Positions 5,438 through 9,270 of a stretch of DNA of 9,270 nt are shown in pieces (position 1 is the first letter of the stretch; every line of letters begins with the position of its first letter). Source of the DNA: Pseudomonadota bacterium (GTDB lineage Bacteria > Pseudomonadota > Alphaproteobacteria > Acetobacterales > Acetobacteraceae); contig JAJZVE010000142.1 of assembly GCA_021845835.1 (NCBI GenBank), positions 1 to 9,270 on the forward strand. The letters run 5' to 3'. The translations under genes and the position numbers were made by a program. The notes beneath the pieces were generated by a model. It made no database searches, was not told where the DNA came from, and saw only the letters and a list, made by a program, of their open reading frames with translations.

Positions 5438-6366
5438 CCGCGCGCGCGTTCTGGACCATCGCGGCAGGCGTGGGCGAGCTGCGCGCGGAGACGCTCGGCA
5501 CCGAGGGCGTGCTGGTCCGCACGCTCGCCAGCGGCATCTCGCGCGGCACCGAGGCGACGGTGTTCTTCGGCCGCGTGCCGCCGGGCCAGTACGAAGCGAT
5601 GCGCGCGCCGCTGATGGCCGGCGCGTTCCCGTTTCCGGTGAAGTACGGCTACAGCGCCGTGGGCCGCGCCGAGGACGGGCGGCGCGTGTTCGTGCTGCAC
5701 CCGCACCAGGACCGCTTCCGCGCCCCGGCCGCGATGTGTCTGCCGGTGCCGGACGACGTGCCGACCGCGCGCGCGGTGCTGGCGGCCAATATGGAAACCG
5801 CCTTTAATATTTCCTGGGACGCGGCCGCGCTGCCCGGCGAGCGGGTGCTGGTGGTCGGCGCCGGCGTGGTCGGGCTGCTCGCCGCCGCCCTGCTCGCGCG
5901 CATTCCGGCCACGCGGGTGACCGTCGTCGATCCGGATGCGACGCGGGGTATCCCTGCGACCCGGCTGGGTTGCAGCTTCGCCGCACCGGCGGCGGCGCCC
6001 GCCGACCAGGAAGTGATCGTCCACGCCTCCGGCAGCGAGGCCGGGCTGCGGCTCGCGTTCGATCGGGCCGCGTTCGAGGCGCGCATCATCGAGGCGAGCT
6101 GGTTCGCCGACCGCGCGCCATCGCTGCCGCTCGGCGAGGCGTTCCATGCCCGGCGGCTGCGGCTGATCTCATCGCAGGTCGGCAGCGTCGCTGCCCCGAT
6201 GCGTGGCCGGCGCACGCACGCCGAACGGCTGGCGCTGGCGCTGGATCTGCTGCGCGACCCCGCGTTCGATATCCTGCTGGAGCCGCCGACCGATTTTGCC
6301 GAGCTGCCGCGCGCGATGCCGCGCCTGCTGGCCGGCGGGCTGTGCCACGTGGTGCGCTACGGATGA
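5434..6366 (+). CDS. BchC-like medium-chain dehydrogenase/reductase (zinc-binding dehydrogenase superfamily)
   Basis: The protein is 310 aa. It has an N-terminal GroES-like part and a C-terminal Rossmann nucleotide-binding part. The Rossmann motif is VVGAGVVGLL (140-149), and Asp166 at the end of strand 2 (VTVVDPD) favours NAD(H) over NADP(H). Where zinc alcohol dehydrogenases carry Cys-Gly-x-Asp, this protein has SGISRGTEATVFFGRVPPG (33-51), so the catalytic zinc Cys is missing. The same SRGTE motif occurs in BchC, the bacteriochlorophyllide dehydrogenase, as I remember it. Other subfamily marks are FPFPVKYGYSAVG (65-77), LHPHQDRF (88-95), NMETAFN (119-125) and RLRLISSQVG (241-250). I recall this subfamily clustered with 6-carboxytetrahydropterin synthase and RibD- or RibA-like genes, which suggests a pterin or flavin derivative as substrate; that is inference. 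No other bch gene is present, so a role in bacteriochlorophyll synthesis is not supported. The 3' end overlaps the convergent heptosyltransferase by 10 nt. Confidence 0.85.
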   Translation: MTARAFWTIAAGVGELRAETLGTEGVLVRTLASGISRGTEATVFFGRVPPGQYEAMRAPLMAGAFPFPVKYGYSAVGRAEDGRRVFVLHPHQDRFRAPAAMCLPVPDDVPTARAVLAANMETAFNISWDAAALPGERVLVVGAGVVGLLAAALLARIPATRVTVVDPDATRGIPATRLGCSFAAPAAAPADQEVIVHASGSEAGLRLAFDRAAFEARIIEASWFADRAPSLPLGEAFHARRLRLISSQVGSVAAPMRGRRTHAERLALALDLLRDPAFDILLEPPTDFAELPRAMPRLLAGGLCHVVRYG

Positions 6367-7658
6367 TCGACGAAGCCGGGGATGCGGCGGATGGCGTCCT
6401 TCACCTGCTCGGCGGTGATCAGCCGCGTGCATTCGAACTGCCGCGGCGTGCCGGTATGGCGCGGGCACCACAGGAAGTCCTTGTGGTCGAAGCGCAGCCG
6501 CGCGTCGTTCCAGCAGCTGTTGCAGGTGTGATAGTTGATGACGCGGTACGGGGTGGCGAATTCGTTGGTGGGATGGGTGAAACCGCTGATCATCACCACC
6601 GGCGTGCCGACCGCCCAGGCGAGCCACGACAGGCCGCTCGACAGCCCGACGAAGAACGCCGCGTGCCTGATCCAGCGTGCCCGTTCGAGCAACGAGCGGT
6701 CGCCGGTCTCGTCCTCGGCGCCGTGCGGGAGGTGGTTCCACACCAGGCCCGTGCCATGCACCGGCTTCTGGTCGATGCAAATCACGCGGTAGCCGTGCTG
6801 CCTGAGGAACTGGATCACGTCACGCCAGCCGTACGGGTTGTTCCAGGTCTTGCACTGGGTCGTGCTCTGGCTCGCGATCACGACATAGGGTTCGGCGATC
6901 GGCCGCCCGTCGGCGAACGGTGACAGTGCCGGCGGCTCCTCGGTCGGATCGACGCCGAGAATGTAGGCGGCGGTACGGTGCAGCCCGACCAGGCGGAAGT
7001 CGCTCGGCTGCCAGGTGTTGTTGTCGTCGTCGAAGAACAGGCCGACGTAATAGGTGGCATAGTAGCCGTCCACCTTGACCTGCTCGTGCGGCACGAAAGT
7101 GATTTCGGGATAGGCGCCCTGGAACAGCGGGATCAGCCGCTCGGCGATGCCGAGCGTGAGGCGGCAGTTGTGCCGGCGCTGGAACTTGATCGCATAGGGC
7201 AGCCAGCCGATGGTGTCGCCGAGCGTGCCGACCGGCAGCAGGATCAGCACCTCGCGGGCCCGCGCGTCGTAGTCGTGGACCAGCACCGCCTGCTCGCCCT
7301 GGCTGACTTCGATCCGGAAGCGGACGTAATACCGCTTCGTGCTGTTGACCGCGCCGGAGGCGAGGTCGGTGCGGAACAGGATGTTGCCGGTGTCGAGGTC
7401 GCGCAGCACCACCCGCCACGGTTTGTCGCCGGCCGGCAGGGTAACGCGGCAGCCCTCGTTGAAGTCGAAGCGGATGCCGTGCGGGCCGACCTGGGTCGGC
7501 TGGCTGGCGGGGGCCGGATAGGCGCGCTTGGATGGGTCCCCGGCCGAAACCGGGCCGCCCGCAGCGGTCGGCGGCGGCGCGGCGCTGGCGGCGGCGGCCG
7601 GTGCGGACGACGCGCTGTCGGCGGGCATGGTGCTGGTATCGACGGCAGTGATGAGCAT
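6357..7658 (-). CDS. Autotransporter strand-loop-strand O-heptosyltransferase (TibC/Aah family)
   Basis: The protein is 433 aa. Members of this GT9-like family transfer heptose from ADP-heptose to Ser residues on passenger domains of autotransporter adhesins in the cytoplasm, before secretion. Residues 10-55 form an Ala/Pro/Ser-rich linker. The N-terminal barrel region starts near VGPHGIRFDFNEGCRVTLPA (57-76). The GT core has LLPVGTLGDTIGWLPYAIKF (140-159), FFDDDNNTWQPSDFR (208-222), IASQSTTQCKTWNNPYGWRD (261-280) and SSGLSWLAWAVGTPVVMISG (340-359). The C-terminal cysteine cluster is C379-x2-C382, C398 and C410, the iron-binding feature of this family. I chose the ATG at 7656-7658; an in-frame TTG at 7680-7682 would add 8 residues. 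No autotransporter gene is visible in the window. The local GC is low in places (about 55% and 63% in lines counted by hand) compared with about 77% in the dehydrogenase, hinting at a different origin. Confidence 0.9.
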   Translation of the reverse strand: MLITAVDTSTMPADSASSAPAAAASAAPPPTAAGGPVSAGDPSKRAYPAPASQPTQVGPHGIRFDFNEGCRVTLPAGDKPWRVVLRDLDTGNILFRTDLASGAVNSTKRYYVRFRIEVSQGEQAVLVHDYDARAREVLILLPVGTLGDTIGWLPYAIKFQRRHNCRLTLGIAERLIPLFQGAYPEITFVPHEQVKVDGYYATYYVGLFFDDDNNTWQPSDFRLVGLHRTAAYILGVDPTEEPPALSPFADGRPIAEPYVVIASQSTTQCKTWNNPYGWRDVIQFLRQHGYRVICIDQKPVHGTGLVWNHLPHGAEDETGDRSLLERARWIRHAAFFVGLSSGLSWLAWAVGTPVVMISGFTHPTNEFATPYRVINYHTCNSCWNDARLRFDHKDFLWCPRHTGTPRQFECTRLITAEQVKDAIRRIPGFVDHP

Positions 7659-7951
7659 TGGGCGTCGGTCCCGTCCGGTCAATCGGAGCCGCCGCGGTAT
7701 CCGGCCTCGAAGGCGGCCCCGGCAAGGCTCTCGATTGCGTGAAAGACCACTGCGGGCGGCGGCGCGTCAAGCGTCAAGCGCGGCCCGCCATGCGGTCCCG
7801 CGGTGCCGGCGGCGGCCGGCCGATCCGGCCCCAAGTTGGTTCCGCGACTAAAATCAATAGTATGCCCGTCCCAGACCAGGTGCGCTGGTGTATATGGGGG
7901 AAAGGCCGGGGCGAATCGGCCGGAATGGTGAACGGCGACAGGAGGGTGCCA
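7659..7951. other. Divergent intergenic region with a weak promoter candidate
   Basis: The 293 nt between the two divergent starts contain no convincing gene. The only AT-rich island is around 7847-7864 and includes TAAAAT and TAGTAT. For the rightward gene, TTGGTT (7836-7841) and TAGTAT (7858-7863) with a 16-nt spacer form a weak sigma70 candidate. Nothing clear was found for the leftward heptosyltransferase. A strong AGGAGG at 7940-7945 belongs to the gene starting at 7952. Confidence 0.35.
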
Positions 7952-8431
7952 GTGCAGCATCGACGCGGGACGAACCTTGGCATCGGGCTCTGCGGGTTGG
8001 TCATGCTGGCGATGGCGGGGTCCGCCTGGGCCGGCGACGCCCCGTTCGTGGGGCACTGGCACTGGAACCGGGCCGAATCGAAACTGCCGGCCGGCGAGCC
8101 GGTGCCGGCCGATCTGACGGCCGATTTCACGCGCGTCGATAACACGCACGTCAAGTGGAGGATCACGGTCACCAGCGCGCAGGGGCAGAAATCGGTGGAA
8201 TCGTTCGACACGCCGGCGAATGGCGAGTTCTACCCGATCAACAGCGATACCACCGCCTCGTTCCACGTGAACGGGGGAACCCTGCAGGCGATCTTCAAGG
8301 GGGCGGCGGGACAGTCGGACACGCTGACCTGCACGCTGTCGGCGGATCAGCGCAAGATGACCTGTAACGGCGCCTTGACCGGAACGGATGGCAAGACCGA
8401 GACCTACGTTGACGTTTATGACCGCGGCTGA
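7952..8431 (+). CDS. Exported protein of unknown function, beta-rich lipocalin-like outline
   Basis: The protein is 159 aa. The GTG at 7952 is supported by AGGAGG 6 nt upstream (7940-7945); an in-frame ATG at 7925 would put this ribosome site inside the coding region. Residues 1-27 form a Sec signal peptide (basic QHRRG, hydrophobic IGLCGLVMLAMAG, cleavage after SAWA), so the product should be periplasmic. The mature protein begins GDAPFVGHWHWNRAESKLPA; the G-x-W-x-x-N-x-A-x-S-K pattern resembles small secreted proteins with alternating strands. The body (FTRVDNTHVKWRITVTS, FYPINSDTTASFHVNGGT) looks like beta strands, and two cysteines near the end (CTLSADQRKMTC) could form a disulfide. The ligand and role are unknown. 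The Gly-rich gene follows in the same direction about 54 nt later. Confidence 0.72.
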   Translation: MQHRRGTNLGIGLCGLVMLAMAGSAWAGDAPFVGHWHWNRAESKLPAGEPVPADLTADFTRVDNTHVKWRITVTSAQGQKSVESFDTPANGEFYPINSDTTASFHVNGGTLQAIFKGAAGQSDTLTCTLSADQRKMTCNGALTGTDGKTETYVDVYDRG

Positions 8432-8485
8432 CCGGTGCAGGCTCGCCGCCGTCCGGTCGGTCCGGCGCCGGGCGCCGCGACGGCG

Positions 8486-8899
8486 ATGAAACAGCGCAGG
8501 ACCGCGGCGAGGACCGCGACCACCGCCCTGATGCTCGCCAGCCTCGCCCTGTTCGCCTGTGCCGTCGGGCCTGGCTATGGCGACTACGGCGGCGGCTATG
8601 GCGGCTACGGCTTTGACGGTCTTGCCGCCGGCTATGGCGGCTGGGGGGGCTGGGGCGGCTTCGGCGGCTGGGACGGCCTGGGCGGCGGCTGGGGCGGCTG
8701 GGGCGGCTGGGACCGCGGCTGGCATCATGGCTGGGAGCACAGCGGCTGGCGCCAGGGCCGGATGGGGCATGGCTTCGCCGGCCACGGCGGGTTCATGCGC
8801 GGCGGCGGGTTCGGCGGGCACGGCTTCGGCGGGCACGGCGGCGGCGGTTTCGGGGGGCACGGCTTCGGCGGACACGGCGGCGGCGGCCTCCATCACTGA
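8486..8899 (+). CDS. Gly/His/Trp-rich probable lipoprotein with tandem repeats
   Basis: The protein is 137 aa from the ATG at 8486. The N-terminus MKQRRTAARTATTALMLASL leads to LFAC, with Cys25 as a possible lipid-modified cysteine, although Phe at -2 is not ideal for a lipobox. If it is lipidated, the mature protein would be anchored in the envelope. Residues 28-75 are Gly repeats with Tyr and Trp (GYGGYG, GWGGWGGFGGW). A middle part is rich in His, Trp and Arg (RGWHHGWEHSGWRQGRMGHG). The C-terminus carries two copies of a 13-residue unit GFGGHGFGGHGGG, then GLHH. The composition fits an unstructured or polyglycine-type surface protein, and the many His residues could bind metal; neither is proven. 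An in-frame GTG at 8435, 3 nt after the previous stop, would give 154 aa but places a charged stretch before the signal sequence. No clear ribosome site is seen at either start. Confidence 0.68.
   Translation: MKQRRTAARTATTALMLASLALFACAVGPGYGDYGGGYGGYGFDGLAAGYGGWGGWGGFGGWDGLGGGWGGWGGWDRGWHHGWEHSGWRQGRMGHGFAGHGGFMRGGGFGGHGFGGHGGGGFGGHGFGGHGGGGLHH
8807..8884 (+). repeat. 39-bp tandem duplication inside the Gly/His-rich gene
   Basis: Two adjacent in-frame 39-bp units (8807-8845 and 8846-8884) encode the same 13 residues. They differ at three bases, all in third codon positions and silent. Each unit itself contains two GFGGHG blocks. Confidence 0.9.
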
Positions 8900-8903
8900 C
8901 CGC

Positions 8904-8927
8904 GCTGCGGACCGCACGGTCCGCAGC
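8904..8927 (+). terminator. Probable terminator hairpin after the Gly/His-rich gene
   Basis: A near-perfect palindrome: GCTGCGGACCG (8904-8914) pairs fully with CGGTCCGCAGC (8917-8927) across CA. In RNA this would be a stem of about 10 bp with a 4-nt loop. It begins 4 nt after the TGA at 8897-8899. There is no T-tract, as often seen in very GC-rich genomes. Confidence 0.6.
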
Positions 8928-8965
8928 CGATCGCCAACGACCTTCGCCGCGGCTTCCCCACGCCG

Positions 8966-8989
8966 GGCGCCTGTCCGATAACAGGCGCC
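8966..8989. other. Second strong hairpin, upstream of the last gene
   Basis: GGCGCCTGT (8966-8974) pairs perfectly with ACAGGCGCC (8981-8989) around a 6-nt loop CCGATA. It lies 39 nt after the first hairpin and 45 nt before the next start codon. It could be a second terminator or a structure in the leader of the next transcript; the sequence does not decide this. Confidence 0.5.
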
Positions 8990-9034
8990 GGCAGCAGCGT
9001 TGCGCCAGAGACGTGAGCCGGGGAGCAGAGAAGC

Positions 9035-9270
9035 ATGTGCCTGTTCTGTTCGATGAGGCGCCGCCAGGTGGTTCGCGGCCTGGCCGCTGTTGCCGTGGGC
9101 GGCGCGGCGCAAGCGGCGGAATCGGCCGGCACGCTGTTGCGCGCCTCCCCCGCCGCCGGCTTCGCCGTGCTGGCGGCGACCGCCGACCTCGCACCGGCAC
9201 CGGCCGCAGCCGCCGCTGGGGTGATCCTGGGAGCGGGCGAGTATCGCTATCGGGTCGTCGAGGGCTGGGG
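9035..9270 (+). CDS. N-terminus of an exported protein resembling NHL/beta-propeller lyase-like proteins, 3' end outside window
   Basis: The frame is open from ATG at 9035 to the right edge (78 codons, no stop). It begins MCLFCSMRRRQVVRGLAAVA; the RRRQVVRG stretch followed by Ala/Val-rich residues resembles a twin-arginine export signal, though RRQVVR is not a perfect match. A second hydrophobic Ala-rich segment follows (AAGFAVLAATA and PAAAAAGVILG). The last visible residues GAGEYRYRVVEGWG look like the beginning of NHL-repeat or peptidyl-hydroxyglycine alpha-amidating lyase-like proteins, which typically start with G-x-Y-x-Y-x-V-x-x-W-G. The ribosome site is GGGGAG at 9020-9025, 9 nt upstream. 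Too little is visible to assign a function. The two hairpins upstream separate it from the Gly/His-rich gene. Confidence 0.6.
   Translation, partial: MCLFCSMRRRQVVRGLAAVAVGGAAQAAESAGTLLRASPAAGFAVLAATADLAPAPAAAAAGVILGAGEYRYRVVEGW

Noticed and set aside
4750..6147. Long minus-strand frame across the RibD-domain and dehydrogenase genes
   Set aside because: No recognisable domain; composition is that of an antisense shadow, while the plus strand carries two clear families.
5434..6366. True BchC in a photosynthesis gene cluster
   Set aside because: No bch, crt or puf gene is present nearby, and the neighbour is a RibD-domain protein. Only the subfamily motif is shared.
7659..7682. TTG start for the heptosyltransferase
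   Set aside because: TTG is rare and the 8 extra residues show no conservation; the ATG at 7658 is enough. It cannot be fully excluded.
8807..8884. CRISPR-like repeat
   Set aside because: The units are directly adjacent without spacers and are in-frame coding repeats.
7679..9112. Long minus-strand frame rich in Ala, Pro and Glu opposite the Gly-rich and exported genes
   Set aside because: Its Pro/Ala repeats are the complement of the Gly codons of the plus-strand gene. It has no start context or known domain.

Overview
The window is very GC-rich DNA from an alphaproteobacterium, most likely a Rhodospirillales/Acetobacteraceae-type organism. The main evidence is a FliX gene (a flagellar assembly factor known only from Alphaproteobacteria) divergent from flgI, an alphaproteobacterial-type DksA with one zinc-finger cysteine, and a bacterial autotransporter heptosyltransferase. 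The genus cannot be read from the sequence.

Layout from left to right: the 3' part of a eukaryotic-like Ser/Thr protein kinase (+ strand, 1-839) ends at a GC-rich hairpin. It faces a minus-strand pair, dksA (1788-2204) and a TIGR00027-type SAM methyltransferase (928-1779), only 8 nt apart. A sigma70-like promoter lies upstream of dksA. Next on the minus strand is fliX (2359-2754). A 187-bp divergent control region between fliX and flgI carries an excellent sigma54 -24/-12 promoter pointing at flgI, with a CGGCA-N5-TGCCG dyad about 80 bp upstream of the predicted start, where an FlbD-like activator would bind. Three overlapping or closely packed plus-strand genes follow: flgI (P-ring), a muramidase-less FlgJ/CheL-type rod-binding protein, and a FlgN-like helical protein.

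After a 32-nt gap comes a two-gene unit with a 4-nt overlap: a stand-alone RibD reductase-domain protein (4718-5437) and a BchC-like medium-chain dehydrogenase without the usual catalytic zinc cysteine (5434-6366). This looks like part of an uncharacterised pterin/flavin-related pathway. The dehydrogenase 3' end overlaps by 10 nt the convergent 3' end of an autotransporter O-heptosyltransferase (6357-7658, minus) with the family's four-cysteine C-terminal motif.

The right end encodes envelope proteins: a small exported protein (7952-8431), a Gly/His/Trp-rich probable lipoprotein with a 39-bp tandem duplication (8486-8899), two strong hairpins, and the start of an exported protein that resembles the N-terminus of NHL/beta-propeller lyase-like proteins (9035 to the edge).

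Functionally, the window joins a flagellar basal-body block (fliX, flgI, flgJ, flgN-like) controlled by a sigma54/FliX/FlbD-type circuit, a stringent-response regulator, and accessory genes (kinase, heptosyltransferase) whose local GC is visibly lower than that of the core genes. No rRNA, tRNA, CRISPR array, insertion sequence or attachment site was seen.
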